Assembly (NCBI RefSeq): GCF_001458735.1
Contig: NZ_CZQA01000008.1
Coordinates: 124,001 to 188,000, forward strand
Length of the DNA: 64,000 bases
Source: Candidatus Nitrospira nitrosa
GTDB lineage: Bacteria > Nitrospirota > Nitrospiria > Nitrospirales > Nitrospiraceae
Direction of reading: 5' to 3'
A program made the translations under genes and the position numbers. A model generated the notes under the pieces. The model saw only the letters and a list, made by a program, of their open reading frames with translations, ran no database searches and was not told where the DNA came from. Positions 52,484-62,876 of this stretch are shown here, one piece after another (the first letter of the stretch is position 1; each line of letters opens with the position of its first letter).

Positions 52484-53302
52484 TCACACCGGTTGATCGA
52501 ATTCACGTTCAAGGTCGGAGCTGACGGCCCTCGAGATTCCTCGTTTCGTCCCCTCCATGAACGCAAGAATCTTGGCCACATCCTCCTGCCCCTTGAACTC
52601 CTTTTTCGCCAACTTGACCGCCTCGGCCGTTCGATGACCTGTTCGAAAGAGCAGATCAAACGCCTTCCTTAACAAGGCAATGCGGTCTACGGAGAAGCCA
52701 TGTCGTTGCAAGCCGACCGTATTGAGGCCATACAGATGCGCACGATATCCACCGGCCGCGAACGCAAACGGCGGGATATCCTGACCGATCGCACAACACC
52801 CTCCGACCATGACATAGTCTCCGATGCGCACAAACTGAAGCACACCGGTCAACCCCCCGATGACGGAATGATCTCCGATCGTGATATGTCCGGCCAAGCT
52901 CGCTGCGTTGGCCATAATAATGTGGTTGCCGAGCCGGCAATCGTGCGCCACATGCACATAGGCCATGAGAATACCCTTGGAACCTAGCGACGTCACACCA
53001 CCCCCTTGGACGGTTCCCCTGTTGATCGTGACGTATTCCCGGAGGATGTTGTCATGGCCGATCGTCACCTTGGTCGGCTCGCCTTTATAGGCGAGGTGCT
53101 GAGGAGGCCCTCCGATGGAGGCAAAGGGGTGCACTTCGTTTCGTTCTCCAATCTCCGTCCACCCCTCGACATTCACATGAGAGTGGAGGCGGCTCCCCTT
53201 TCCAATGACCACGTGTTCTCCAACGACACAGAAGGGCCCTACCTCGACATCAGTATCGAGCGTGGCCTTGGGATGGACAATCGCTGATGGATGTATCTTC
53301 AC
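52484..53302 (-). CDS. lpxA: UDP-N-acetylglucosamine O-acyltransferase
   Basis: LpxA of 272 aa, the first lipid A step, acylating the 3-OH of UDP-GlcNAc. It has the left-handed hexapeptide-repeat helix (IHPSAIVHPKATL and on), AYVHVAHDCRLGNH with the catalytic His, and the LpxA-type helical C-terminus. The start is GTG at 53302, preceded by AAGGGGG at about 6 nt. It forms a run with fabZ (100 nt upstream) and lpxI. Confidence 0.95.
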   Translation of the reverse strand: MKIHPSAIVHPKATLDTDVEVGPFCVVGEHVVIGKGSRLHSHVNVEGWTEIGERNEVHPFASIGGPPQHLAYKGEPTKVTIGHDNILREYVTINRGTVQGGGVTSLGSKGILMAYVHVAHDCRLGNHIIMANAASLAGHITIGDHSVIGGLTGVLQFVRIGDYVMVGGCCAIGQDIPPFAFAAGGYRAHLYGLNTVGLQRHGFSVDRIALLRKAFDLLFRTGHRTAEAVKLAKKEFKGQEDVAKILAFMEGTKRGISRAVSSDLEREFDQPV

Positions 53303-53401
53303 ACCTGCCCCCTTTAAAATTAGTCAGCCTTGAACCACGCTCTTCCGACCATATGCGCGTCCGACCTTGTGGCCCGGAGGTTGACACGTGACAATGATTG
53401 A

Positions 53402-53854
53402 TTATTGCGTTTCGGCCTTTTCGTCCATCACCATCGCCGTGACCACAGCCTCGCACACCACCTCATTGTCGACGAATGCCTTCCCCTGCATCTTCCAGAA
53501 CGGCGGACGCTTCTTGAGCACATCGATCTCTAACCGAAGCTGATCACCCGGCACGACCGGTTTCCTGAATTTTGCTTCTTCAACTCCCGTCAAATACATG
53601 ATGGTTTTACCGACCGTCCCTCCCGACTTGAACACCAGCACCCCTCCCACCTGCGCCATGGCCTCGATCAACAGCACCCCCGGCATGACCGGGCGCCCTG
53701 GAAAATGACCTTGAAAAAACGGCTCATTGATCGTGACATTCTTGATCCCGATGATTCGCTTATGTGGCTCAAACTCTTTGACCCGATCCACCAATAGGAA
53801 GGGGTACCGGTGGGGAAGTAATGCTTGAATTTCAGCCTGCTCGACCGATGCCAT
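53402..53854 (-). CDS. fabZ: 3-hydroxyacyl-ACP dehydratase
   Basis: FabZ of 150 aa with the hot-dog fold, which dehydrates 3-hydroxyacyl-ACP in fatty-acid synthesis and competes with LpxA for the same ACP substrate. The active-site His is in GHFPGRPVMPGVLLIEAMAQ, with the paired Glu in that segment. The N-terminus is IQALLPHRYPFLLVDRV. It is next to lpxA, as usual. lpxD, often nearby, is not in this cluster. Confidence 0.95.
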   Translation of the reverse strand: MASVEQAEIQALLPHRYPFLLVDRVKEFEPHKRIIGIKNVTINEPFFQGHFPGRPVMPGVLLIEAMAQVGGVLVFKSGGTVGKTIMYLTGVEEAKFRKPVVPGDQLRLEIDVLKKRPPFWKMQGKAFVDNEVVCEAVVTAMVMDEKAETQ

Positions 53855-53880
53855 TGCCCTGCCTCCTCTCTGTCCTTGAC

Positions 53881-54423
53881 CTAAGGGTTTTGCCGATCAA
53901 ATTCTTTGACGACCAATTCCGTCACATCCAATGCAGCCCGATGATAGAGCACGACGCGAAGCACCGAATCATTACCCTTGTCGAGAATGGCCGCATAGCC
54001 TTCTCTTTGAGCGACGGCTTGCGCAGCGGCCGCAATCTTTTTTGAATATTCCGCGACCATTTCACCTCGCTTCTGCTGAACCTCACGATTGAACTCTTGC
54101 ACCCGATGCTGATAGGCCTCCACCTTGCCCCTCAACTGTTCTTCCTTCTCTTGCCGGACAGCATCGGCGAGCTTGGCGTTCGGGTCTTCCAGCGATTGCT
54201 GTAATTCCTTGAGTTCCTGCTCGTCAGAATTGATAATCTTCTGTCTGGTCTGGGCATAGCCCGCCATATCTTCCAACGCCGCCTTCCCCGCCTTACTCCG
54301 CTCAAAGACGAGCTGTTGATCCATCACCCCCACCTTAAGCGGATCTCCCGCATAAAGAGGCGCCGCCCATTGAGCCACAGACCACAGAACAGCCACCACG
54401 ATCATTTTGGTACGATTCATCAT
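53881..54423 (-). CDS. OmpH/Skp-like periplasmic chaperone
   Basis: Small periplasmic protein of 180 aa with a cleavable signal peptide (hydrophobic core MIVVAVLWSVAQWA, cleavage after APLYA). It is followed by KVGVMDQQLVFERSKAGKAAL and a long charged coiled coil with many Glu, Gln, Lys and Arg residues, the Skp/OmpH form. Such proteins hold unfolded outer-membrane proteins on their way to BamA. It is next to a second, lipidated-looking paralogue and bamA. Confidence 0.88.
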   Translation of the reverse strand: MMNRTKMIVVAVLWSVAQWAAPLYAGDPLKVGVMDQQLVFERSKAGKAALEDMAGYAQTRQKIINSDEQELKELQQSLEDPNAKLADAVRQEKEEQLRGKVEAYQHRVQEFNREVQQKRGEMVAEYSKKIAAAAQAVAQREGYAAILDKGNDSVLRVVLYHRAALDVTELVVKEFDRQNP

Positions 54424-54442
54424 GACCTACCTCCCGCAGACA

Positions 54443-55018
54443 CTATGGATATTCGCGGTTAAACGCTTCGATCACTTGGTTTGAAATATCCAACCCCTCT
54501 TCATGATAGATGGTTGCCCCCCCCTTGCTCTTATCAACCACCACCTGCACGCTCAAACTCTTTGCGACCTTGGCGACCACCGCTTCGACCTTGTCACGAA
54601 ACCCTTCCAGGACATCCTTCTGCTTTTCTTGAACTTCGCGATTCAACTCCGCGGCCTTTTGTTGATACTCCTGCATGCGTCGACGAAATTGTTCCTCACG
54701 CTCCCGTTTCGCCGTGGGACTCAGGACGGACGCTTGTCGTGCGAAATCCTCCTCCATCCGCCGCAACTCCCTCTCCTCCGACTCCATCAAGGCCTGTCGG
54801 TTCTTGGAGAAGGAGGCTAGAATATCCTTCGCCCGCTTCCCCGCGTTGGTTTCGTTCAGGAGACGCTGAGCGTTGATCACCCCTACCTTGCTCTCAAACT
54901 TGACTCCCGAACCCGCACATCCACCGACAAGCAACACGATACCCAATACTCCCGATATCCACCCAAGCCGCCATACCGAGTACCGTGACCACGTCCTATG
55001 CACACTCAACTCCCTCAC
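54443..55018 (-). CDS. OmpH/Skp-like protein with lipoprotein signal
   Basis: Paralogue of the 53881 gene, 191 aa. Its signal region ends in the lipobox LVGGC with Cys34, so it is probably a lipoprotein. It continues KVGVINAQRLLNETNAGKRA and a long coiled coil. I chose the GTG at 55018: AGGGAG lies about 8 nt upstream and the start lies 13 nt after the bamA stop. The longer frame would overlap bamA and put 70 odd residues ahead of the signal. Classical Skp is soluble, so anchoring is unusual. Confidence 0.8.
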   Translation of the reverse strand: MRELSVHRTWSRYSVWRLGWISGVLGIVLLVGGCAGSGVKFESKVGVINAQRLLNETNAGKRAKDILASFSKNRQALMESEERELRRMEEDFARQASVLSPTAKREREEQFRRRMQEYQQKAAELNREVQEKQKDVLEGFRDKVEAVVAKVAKSLSVQVVVDKSKGGATIYHEEGLDISNQVIEAFNREYP

Positions 55019-55031
55019 AACAACACTCCCT

Positions 55032-57359
55032 TTAGAACAAGGTTCCGATCGTGAACTCGAACACGCCGGCTCGCTCACCGGTTTTCGCGTCGAGATTGAT
55101 TCCGTAAGCCACTCGCAAGGGGCCGAAGGGAGAGATCCATCGACCCTCAAGACCCGCAGCGGGCCGCAAATTGATCGACAACGGCTCATCGTCATCAAAC
55201 CCTTTGCCATAGTCGAAAAAAATGACACCGTTCAATTTGGCTTCCGCCGAAATCGTGAAGATCAACTCGCTGCTGAAAATCAACTGTTTGGCCGCACCGA
55301 AGGGCGCACGAGTCGTCGGAACGACGGGACCGGCTCGTCCGAACGCAAATCCGCGCATGGTATTGATCCCGCCCACGAAGAATCGTTCACTGAGTGGAAT
55401 CCGCGTCGAGCCACCCATCGCCTGGACCTCTCCGTAGCGAGCCCGCAGCGACACTCGCATGTCGAACGGCAGCGGAGTGACCTTGATCACATCGACATGG
55501 TACTTAATGAAATTATTGGTCCCACCCATCAGCGGCGTCCCGATATCAAACCCACCGCCGATCCGCCAACCAGTCCGAGGGTCAAGGTAGTAGTCTCTCG
55601 TATCCCGAAAGAGCGCAAAACGAAATCCCGTCGACGACTGTGTTCCCAACTGGCGACAGACAATCGGCACTAGATCCGGGCAGACACCGAGCTGAGGATC
55701 TCGGAATGTGATTTGCTCTCCAAACATGCTGACACTGCCGGTGACGTACTCCGACAACCATCGACCCAGCGTGACATTTCCACCGGTTCGCTCTTCAAAA
55801 TAGGAAAGATAATTCGTCATACTCCGATAACCATCCACCTGGAGCGACGTCAACGAATCATAGAGGTAGGGATTGCGGAAGGTAATGGACCCGAGACTTC
55901 GGCGCTGTCCCAACTGCCCGCGGATGCGACCGAGATACCCATACCCACCCAAATTCCCTTGCGTAATGTCGGCGATCGCCACAAGTCGATCGAGGGTGCT
56001 AAAGCCTCCGCCGAGACTAAACATGCCGGTCGGCTTTTCCTTCACGCGCACATTCAGATCCACCTTATCCGGCGCAACCTGATTCGGCAAAATCTCGACC
56101 GTCTCGAAGAAGTTCAGGTTGTTCAATCGCTGAAAACTCCGTTTCAGCGAGGCGGTATCGATCACATCTTGCTCATCGACTCGTATTTCTCGTCGAATCA
56201 CGTTATCGCGCGTCTTGTCGTTTCCGTGGATATTGATCTGTCGGATCCGCATCATCTCGCCTTCTTTAAGACTGAAGATGATCGCGACAGTTCGTTCCTC
56301 ATTGTTCGGATTGACGCTGGGAACCACCTCGGCGAAGGAATATCCCTTACTCCCATACAGGTCCGTCAGCCGTGTGATCTCATCCCGGATTTTGGCTCGT
56401 TGAAAGATTTCCCCATCTTTGATCTTCAACCCTTGACGAAGCTCAGGGTCATCGAACACCGTATACCCTCGAAACCCGACTTCACTGACTGTAAACGGTT
56501 CTCCCTCGGAGACGGGATAGCTGACAATAAACCATTTTTTGTCTTCGGTCAGCTCAACCGATGGCTGACCGACTCGAGCATTGAAATATCCCTTGTTGAG
56601 CAACACCTCCCTGATCCGCTCCACGTCGTTGTCCATCTCCTCACGTTTCAGCAGACCGGCATCAGAGAAGAAAGAGGGGAGTTTCAGTTTCGTGAAGACG
56701 CCATACCACGGGATCCACTCTCTGGTCGCCATCACACTGAGCAGCTCTGCCTTACTGGTCCCAGTAAGCCCCTCAAAAATCACCGTTTTGACCCGTGCTT
56801 TCTCTCCTTCTGTCACGTGAAAGAGCAGGCGCATTCGATCGTCATCGATCGCCTGAATCACCGGCGTGACCTGCGCACTATAGTATCCGTCCTGCTGGTA
56901 GGCGAGACGCAGCCGCTCGGCACTTTCCTTCACCTGTTGCTGATCGAGAAACGTCTGGCTCTTGATCGTCGTTTTTTCCTTCAACTTCTCGTCACTCAGA
57001 TGCTCGTTTCCGTCAAAGACGACCTCACTGATGAAAGGTTTTTCCCGCACAACGAACGTCACCGCCATACCGGCCGGAACCGACTCAGTTTCCACCTGCA
57101 CATCCTCGAAAAATCCCGTGTCGTACAGAATCCGAATCTGTCCACGCACATGTTCCGATGAATACGGATCGTCTGGCTTGAGAGTAAGACGACCAACAAT
57201 AGCCGATGCCTCAATCCGTTTAGCGCCCCGGATGTCGATCGAGGTCACCTTTGGCTCGACCCCCTGCCCATAACTATCAAGCCCACCCCAAAAGACGGAA
57301 GCCACCAGTGCCAGAACCATCAGTAATCGAGATCTGTGGACGGCATGCCCGGTCACCAA
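55032..57359 (-). CDS. bamA: Outer-membrane protein assembly factor BamA
   Basis: BamA of 775 aa. It has an N-terminal signal (LLMVLALVASVFWG), five POTRA domains (about residues 37-430; VTSIDIRGAKRIEASAI is the first strand-helix) and a C-terminal 16-strand barrel (to FEFTIGTLF). The loop RGFAFGRAGP near residue 670 contains the conserved RGF motif of loop 6. It inserts outer-membrane proteins. The start is TTG at 57359 with AGAGGA 7 nt upstream; a GTG one codon later is possible. Confidence 0.93.
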   Translation of the reverse strand: MVTGHAVHRSRLLMVLALVASVFWGGLDSYGQGVEPKVTSIDIRGAKRIEASAIVGRLTLKPDDPYSSEHVRGQIRILYDTGFFEDVQVETESVPAGMAVTFVVREKPFISEVVFDGNEHLSDEKLKEKTTIKSQTFLDQQQVKESAERLRLAYQQDGYYSAQVTPVIQAIDDDRMRLLFHVTEGEKARVKTVIFEGLTGTSKAELLSVMATREWIPWYGVFTKLKLPSFFSDAGLLKREEMDNDVERIREVLLNKGYFNARVGQPSVELTEDKKWFIVSYPVSEGEPFTVSEVGFRGYTVFDDPELRQGLKIKDGEIFQRAKIRDEITRLTDLYGSKGYSFAEVVPSVNPNNEERTVAIIFSLKEGEMMRIRQINIHGNDKTRDNVIRREIRVDEQDVIDTASLKRSFQRLNNLNFFETVEILPNQVAPDKVDLNVRVKEKPTGMFSLGGGFSTLDRLVAIADITQGNLGGYGYLGRIRGQLGQRRSLGSITFRNPYLYDSLTSLQVDGYRSMTNYLSYFEERTGGNVTLGRWLSEYVTGSVSMFGEQITFRDPQLGVCPDLVPIVCRQLGTQSSTGFRFALFRDTRDYYLDPRTGWRIGGGFDIGTPLMGGTNNFIKYHVDVIKVTPLPFDMRVSLRARYGEVQAMGGSTRIPLSERFFVGGINTMRGFAFGRAGPVVPTTRAPFGAAKQLIFSSELIFTISAEAKLNGVIFFDYGKGFDDDEPLSINLRPAAGLEGRWISPFGPLRVAYGINLDAKTGERAGVFEFTIGTLF

Positions 57360-57448
57360 TGAGGATTCCTCTGATGCAAGACGGAGGTGGACGGTAGAGG
57401 CGACATCATCATAGTTGATCTCACACTATCCTTACGTAGCAAACCCAG

Positions 57449-57470
57449 CTGTCTGTGATCACGCACAGAC
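57449..57470. other. Perfect 8-bp hairpin upstream of bamA
   Basis: TGTCTGTG and CACAGACA pair perfectly around a 6-base loop. No run of T follows on either strand, so it is not a typical terminator. It could be a regulatory dyad of the bamA operon. Confidence 0.35.
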
Positions 57471-58148
57471 AATAGACCAGTCCTTAGCCGGCAGTGTACT
57501 CACAGCAGATCCATGGCTCGAGACAGCTCTCAAGTACGCGTCTTGACGACGCACGGGCTCGCAAAACTCCCGGATTATATTGAGGTTGCCACACATTGTA
57601 AAGCAGCGATCTGACCTTCACTTTGAGATTCACCAGCGTCCTGCGCTCCTCATCGATCAAAGCACACACCGCACTGAATTGCGCCCCATGCGAGTTGAGC
57701 CCACTTGCTCGCTCTACAGCCCACCACCAGCGCGCGAATGGCTGATTGGAACTACTTGACCTAACAACTCATGACGGAACGTTGTAGAACAGCGGGCCAT
57801 AATCCTAAGACCGCACAAGCCTGCCTGCTTCGTGACGATTGGTGACAAAACTGCCTAAGCCGCTATCCCCTGGGGCATCGTACGTGACGCATGAAACGTC
57901 CGAATTTCAAAACGACCGACGCTTCACGGTTCACCGTTCGGCGGGCACACGGCCCTGAATTTTCACGAATGGCGAACGATGAGCGATAGATACTCTATAC
58001 AGCGACTTAATCAGCGGTTGCATGAGAATCGCCTGAAGATCAGAGAGGCTAGAAATAGGACCGTCACAGTCTCCAGACAAAGGCCCCGACAATCATCGTG
58101 TAGTCCATCCACTCAATTGACATTCCCTGCAATCAGTTCGTCTGTTTC

Positions 58149-58177
58149 TTGACTTCGCTCAATCCATCACATACTAT
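58149..58177 (+). promoter_or_regulatory. Predicted sigma-70 promoter of galU (possibly leaderless mRNA)
   Basis: TTGACT (58149-58154; 5 of 6 matches to the -35 consensus) and TACTAT (58172-58177; 4 of 6) are 17 nt apart. The expected start of transcription is about 7 nt after the -10, which is the A of the ATG at 58184. No Shine-Dalgarno is seen between. Confidence 0.45.
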
Positions 58178-58183
58178 CCTCAC

Positions 58184-59080
58184 ATGTCTCGTCTGGCAGT
58201 CAGAAAAGCCGTGATCCCTGCAGCTGGTCTGGGCACTCGTTTCCTTCCCGCGACCAAAGCCTCTCCCAAGGAGATGTTGCCTCTGGTCGACAAGCCGCTC
58301 ATTCAATATACGGTTGAAGAAGCGGTGGCCTCCGGCATCGAAGATATCATCGTGATCACAGGGCGCGGCAAGCGTGCCATCGAAGATCATTTTGATCGTT
58401 CCGTCGAGTTGGAAGAAAATTTAAAGGGAACCGGAAAAAGCCAAGTCCTTCATCAGATTCGACAGATTTCGAACCTTGCGAACTTCTGCTATGTCCGCCA
58501 GTCAGAGGCATTGGGTTTGGGGCATGCTGTCTTGTGTGCCCAACACCTGATCGGCGACGAGCCATTCGCTGTGATTCTGGGGGACGAAATCATCGACGCC
58601 GACGTGCCGGGACTTGCTCAATTGATCCACGTCTATAAGAAACGACACGGGGCAGTTCTTGGAGTCCAGGATGTTCCGAAGGCGGATGTCAGTCGATATG
58701 GCATCGTCACACCGAAACGCCTCTCTCACGGGTTGCATCGCGTCGAGGATTTGGTTGAGAAACCATCGCCCGCCGATGCGCCTTCTACGCTCGCTGTGAT
58801 CGGCCGCTATGTGCTTCCTCCGGAAATCTTTCCCATCCTGAGAAAAACAGCCCCGGGAAAGAACGGAGAAATTCAGTTGACCGATGCACTCAAGACACTG
58901 GCAAAAAAATCTCCGATGTATGCGATTGAGGTCGAGGGCCAGCGTCACGACGCTGGAGACAAGCTGGGATTTTTGATCGCCACCGTGGAGTTTGCCTTAA
59001 AGAACCCGACATTGGGGGCAGAATTCCGCGACTACCTCTCGACCAGAACGCACACCACATCGACTAGTCGTCGCGGATGA
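58184..59080 (+). CDS. galU: UTP-glucose-1-phosphate uridylyltransferase
   Basis: GalU of 298 aa, which makes UDP-glucose for glycan and LPS synthesis. Motifs are AVIPAAGLGTRFLPATKASPKEMLP (G-loop region), VDKPLIQYTVEEA and VILGDEIID, followed by VEKPSPADAPSTLAVIGRY. The start at 58184 is the first ATG of the family frame; no ribosome site lies before it and the promoter places the transcript start at or next to it. It is the first gene of the plus-strand group. Confidence 0.93.
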   Translation: MSRLAVRKAVIPAAGLGTRFLPATKASPKEMLPLVDKPLIQYTVEEAVASGIEDIIVITGRGKRAIEDHFDRSVELEENLKGTGKSQVLHQIRQISNLANFCYVRQSEALGLGHAVLCAQHLIGDEPFAVILGDEIIDADVPGLAQLIHVYKKRHGAVLGVQDVPKADVSRYGIVTPKRLSHGLHRVEDLVEKPSPADAPSTLAVIGRYVLPPEIFPILRKTAPGKNGEIQLTDALKTLAKKSPMYAIEVEGQRHDAGDKLGFLIATVEFALKNPTLGAEFRDYLSTRTHTTSTSRRG

Positions 59081-59324
59081 TCCTATCGGTCATGATGTGG
59101 GGAGTCCGTCACAAGGACCCAGGTAACGCAGGCTTCTGCACGAAACTGGACCGTGATCGGAGTGTTCGCTCAGCACATCGCGCAAGCTCAAGTGACTCTT
59201 CTTTCTGAACGTTACGTACTACAATGTGAAGGAGCGGATCGTTCCATCATGCGCGAGTGGTAACAGTCTTCTGGTTCATTGAACCGAAGTTCCATCTGTC
59301 GATAAACAGAACAGGCCTATAGAT

Positions 59325-61823
59325 ATGACCGACCTAAACGAGCAGGATATCCAGCCTCCCCAAAACATTGAGGTTCCCAGCCAGCTCCCGATGTTGCCGG
59401 TCCGAGACATTGTCGTCTTTCCGTACATGGTCCTTCCATTGTTCGTTGGACGCGACATGTCGATCAAGGCGATCGAAGCAGCCTTGGCGGGCAACCGAAT
59501 GATTTTTCTGGCCACGCAAAAAGCGTTGGACGTCGAGAACCCAGCCCCCAAGGACATCCACACCGTTGGGACCGCCGGCATCATCATGCGGATGCTGAAG
59601 TTGCCGGATGAACGCATCAAAATCTTGGTCCAAGGCATCGCGAAAGCCAAGATCAACAAGTACATCCAAACCGATCCGTACTACTCCGTTCGAATCGACA
59701 AAGTTCCCGACACGAAACCAACGGCCACACCACTGGAAGCCGAAGCCGTGATGAGGACCGTCAAGGAACAGATCGAGCGGATCGTCAGTTTAGGCAAAGT
59801 CCTGATCCCTGATGTCATGGTCGTCATCGAAAATCTTGAGGAACCTGGGCGCTTAGCCGACATGGTCGCCTCCAATCTTGGCCTCAAAGTCGACATAACC
59901 CAAGCCGTCTTAGAAATTGCCGACCCTATCCGACGACTTCGCCAGGTCAGCGACATTCTCGGGAAAGAAATTGAAGTCCTCTCCATGCAGCAGAAGATCC
60001 AGGCGCAAGCCAAAGGTGAGATGGACAAAACACAGCGTGAATACTTTCTCCGGGAACAGCTGAAGGCGATTCAGAAAGAGTTGGGCGAACTGGACGAACG
60101 AGCGGAAGAGGTCACGGAATTCCGCAAACGCATCAAAGACGCCAAGATGCCCGAGAAGGTGTTGAAAGAAGCGGAAAAACAGCTTAAGCGCCTTGAAAAA
60201 ATGCATCCAGACACCGCTGAGTCCGCCACCGTCCGGACCTATCTGGAATGGATGGTCGAGCTACCCTGGTCGAAGCGGTCGAAGGACAATCTTGAATTGA
60301 AAGCCGCGGCCAAGGTGCTGAACGCCGATCACTACGATCTTGAAAAGGTCAAAGAACGGATTCTGGAATATCTGGCGGTTCGAAAGCTGAAGGAAAAAAT
60401 GAAGGGACCGATCTTGTGCTTCGTCGGTCCGCCCGGAGTCGGCAAAACTTCGTTGGGCAAATCCATTGCCAAGGCCTTAGGTCGCGAATTCGTGCGGATC
60501 AGTTTGGGCGGTGTGCGGGACGAGGCGGAAATCCGCGGCCATCGCCGCACCTACGTCGGAGCATTGCCCGGACGTATCATCCAGGGCATGAAGCAGGCGG
60601 GCACCAGTAATCCCGTATTCATGCTGGACGAGGTGGATAAGGTGGGAATGGATTTTAGAGGCGATCCTTCTGCCGCCTTACTGGAAGTGCTCGACCCCGA
60701 ACAGAACACGGCCTTCACCGACCATTACCTCGGGGTCCCATTCGACCTCACCGAAGTGATGTTCATCACCACAGCCAATTTGATCGATCCGATTCTGCCT
60801 GCACTACGCGACCGAATGGAGATCATCGAAATCCCAGGATATACGGAGGAGGAGAAACTCGGCATCGCCCAGCGCTACTTAATTCCTCGCCAACTCGACG
60901 AACACGGCATCACGAACAAACATGTGCAGCTCTCGGAACCTGCCATCAGACAAATCATCTCGCACTATACGAGAGAAGCCGGAGTCAGAAATCTTGAGCG
61001 CGAGATCGCAAACGTCATGCGTAAGGTCGCCAAGAAAGTGGCCGAGGGCAAGGGACAGGGATTCTCCATTGATCCATCAAATCTGAATAAATACCTCGGA
61101 GTCTCAAAATACGTTCCGGAAGCTGAGCTTGAACAAGACGAGACCGGCGTCGCCACCGGTCTGGCCTGGACCGAGGCGGGCGGCGATGTGCTGTACATCG
61201 AGGCAACCGTCATGAAGGGCAAGGGCCAATTGACCCTTACGGGACACCTCGGGGATGTGATGAAAGAGTCCGCCCAAGCAGCCCTCAGCTATGTCCGTTC
61301 GAGAGAGAAAAGCTTGAACATCGATCCCAGCGTGTTCAGTAAGCAAGACCTGCATATCCACGTCCCAGCCGGGGCCATCCCCAAAGACGGGCCCTCCGCC
61401 GGCATCACGATGGCCACGGCAATTGCCTCGGCGTTCTCTGGTATTCCCACAAGGCGTGACCTGGCCATGACGGGAGAGATCACCTTGCGCGGCCGTGTCC
61501 TTCCCATCGGCGGATTGAAAGAAAAGATCCTGGCGGCCAAACGGGCCAAGCTAACGACCGTCATCCTGCCTCGCCGGAACAAGAAGGATCTCGAAGAAAT
61601 TCCCAAACACCTTCTGAAAGGCATTCAGCTGGCTTTTGTCGATACGATGGACGACGTCATCAAGATCGCACTCCGTCGACGGGGGAAGACGCCGCCAACT
61701 TCAAAAAAACAACCAGCCTCTCCAGCACCAGCCCGCATCCGTCCTCTACGGTCAGGCAAGGGGCGGCTGTCTCACGAACTACCAGCCACCGTGATGACCG
61801 ACCGGGTCCCGGCGCGTTCATAG
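59325..61823 (+). CDS. lon: ATP-dependent protease Lon
   Basis: Lon of 832 aa. An N-terminal substrate-binding domain (about 20-210) leads to a coiled region, the AAA+ domain (Walker [10 protein letters not shown]; Walker B FMLDEVDK) and the Ser-Lys protease domain: catalytic Ser691 (KDGPSAG) and Lys734 (GGLKEK), 43 residues apart as in the family. It degrades misfolded and regulatory proteins in the cytoplasm. The C-terminal ~40 residues are a basic, Pro-rich tail beyond the protease domain. About 245 bases without a gene separate it from galU. Confidence 0.96.
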   Translation: MTDLNEQDIQPPQNIEVPSQLPMLPVRDIVVFPYMVLPLFVGRDMSIKAIEAALAGNRMIFLATQKALDVENPAPKDIHTVGTAGIIMRMLKLPDERIKILVQGIAKAKINKYIQTDPYYSVRIDKVPDTKPTATPLEAEAVMRTVKEQIERIVSLGKVLIPDVMVVIENLEEPGRLADMVASNLGLKVDITQAVLEIADPIRRLRQVSDILGKEIEVLSMQQKIQAQAKGEMDKTQREYFLREQLKAIQKELGELDERAEEVTEFRKRIKDAKMPEKVLKEAEKQLKRLEKMHPDTAESATVRTYLEWMVELPWSKRSKDNLELKAAAKVLNADHYDLEKVKERILEYLAVRKLKEKMKGPILCFVGPPGVGKTSLGKSIAKALGREFVRISLGGVRDEAEIRGHRRTYVGALPGRIIQGMKQAGTSNPVFMLDEVDKVGMDFRGDPSAALLEVLDPEQNTAFTDHYLGVPFDLTEVMFITTANLIDPILPALRDRMEIIEIPGYTEEEKLGIAQRYLIPRQLDEHGITNKHVQLSEPAIRQIISHYTREAGVRNLEREIANVMRKVAKKVAEGKGQGFSIDPSNLNKYLGVSKYVPEAELEQDETGVATGLAWTEAGGDVLYIEATVMKGKGQLTLTGHLGDVMKESAQAALSYVRSREKSLNIDPSVFSKQDLHIHVPAGAIPKDGPSAGITMATAIASAFSGIPTRRDLAMTGEITLRGRVLPIGGLKEKILAAKRAKLTTVILPRRNKKDLEEIPKHLLKGIQLAFVDTMDDVIKIALRRRGKTPPTSKKQPASPAPARIRPLRSGKGRLSHELPATVMTDRVPARS

Positions 61824-61832
61824 GATCGCCTT

Positions 61833-62876
61833 GTGGCCAATCGCAAGGCCAAGCCGGCCATTCAGGAATTCCCTCTGATCCGAGGCCTCGCGCACCGGTT
61901 CGCTCGCCGCGCGCCGAACCTCATCCAGGGCATCGGTGACGATGCCGCGGTCGTTGAACCGACATCACAGACCTGGTGGCACGTCACAACGGACCTGCTC
62001 GCGGAAGGCATCCATTTCAATTTTAAGTCTGCAGCCCCGGAGTCCGTCGGGTATCGGGCCGCCATGGCCAACCTCAGCGATCTCGCCGCCATGGGGGCCA
62101 CCCCTCGCTATTTGCTCATCTCTCTTGCCATTCCAAAGACGCTGGCGTCAGCGCACATCTTCAAGCTCTACAGCGGTCTGATGAACGCATGCCGTCGTGC
62201 TCGCGTGGCGCTCATCGGTGGTGATACCTCCGCCTCCAAGGCTGGGCTTTTTCTCAGCATCACGCTCATCGGAACCACCCCCACACGGCAGGCCCTCTTT
62301 CGTCACGGGGCTCAAGTCGATGACCTGATCTACGTCACCGGTACACTCGGGGATTCTCTCGCCGGTCTTCGCCTCTTGATGCCGCTCCATAAGGCTCAAC
62401 GTTCAAGCAAGAGCAGGATCGCCCTCTCCGCCTTACACCAACGATTTCTGATCAACCGCCACTTCCGCCCAACAGCGAGAGTGGCCGAAGGGCAATGGCT
62501 GAATCAGGAGCGGCTGGCCTCTTCCGCCATTGATATCTCCGATGGTCTATCGGGAGATCTTCGTCACTTGTGTGAAGCGAGTCAGGTCGGCGCCGAAGTA
62601 GAACTCGAGAAACTCCCGATCTCGGCAGCCTGCCGGGCCTACGGCAAAGCAGCTGGCCGCTCCCCGGTTCAGCTCGCGCTCAGCGGAGGCGAGGACTATG
62701 AACTGCTCTTCACCGCCGCGCCAGACTGCCGAAGTAAGATTGAACGGCAAGCCCGAGCCCGCGGCTATCGCGTCACCTGTATCGGCACGATTCGCCCGAA
62801 GCGATTTAGAATGCAGATGTCATCCGGCGGACAAAGACAACCGTTACCGGTCACCAGCTACGAGCATTTTCACTGA
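61833..62876 (+). CDS. thiL: Thiamine-monophosphate kinase
   Basis: ThiL of 347 aa, which phosphorylates thiamine monophosphate to thiamine diphosphate, the cofactor of the E1 enzymes at 1539-3600. Signatures are GIGDDAAVV (metal/nucleotide loop), NLSDLAAMGATP and SGGEDYELLFT. The start is a GTG at 61833, 9 nt after the lon stop. The C-terminal ~20 residues extend a little past the family core. It overlaps the DUF2062 gene by one base (TGATG). Confidence 0.93.
   Translation: MANRKAKPAIQEFPLIRGLAHRFARRAPNLIQGIGDDAAVVEPTSQTWWHVTTDLLAEGIHFNFKSAAPESVGYRAAMANLSDLAAMGATPRYLLISLAIPKTLASAHIFKLYSGLMNACRRARVALIGGDTSASKAGLFLSITLIGTTPTRQALFRHGAQVDDLIYVTGTLGDSLAGLRLLMPLHKAQRSSKSRIALSALHQRFLINRHFRPTARVAEGQWLNQERLASSAIDISDGLSGDLRHLCEASQVGAEVELEKLPISAACRAYGKAAGRSPVQLALSGGEDYELLFTAAPDCRSKIERQARARGYRVTCIGTIRPKRFRMQMSSGGQRQPLPVTSYEHFH

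Larger units (their letters stand above)
57360..58183. other. Intergenic region between divergent bamA and galU
   Basis: About 820 bases without a believable gene. The only longer minus-strand frame (57484-57669, 61 aa) has no ribosome site or family likeness. It holds a hairpin at 57449-57470, low-complexity words near 57910-57945 (TTCACGGTTCACCG-like), and the galU promoter at its right end. I see no tRNA or other RNA gene. Confidence 0.55.

Noticed and set aside
55713-57161. Long plus-strand open frame (482 aa) opposite bamA
   Set aside because: It is the mirror of bamA in another frame, with His/Arg-rich, low-hydrophobic-core sequence and no ribosome site. BamA on the minus strand is unmistakable.
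57484-57669. 61-aa minus-strand frame upstream of bamA
   Set aside because: No ribosome site, no similarity I know, and composition of non-coding DNA.
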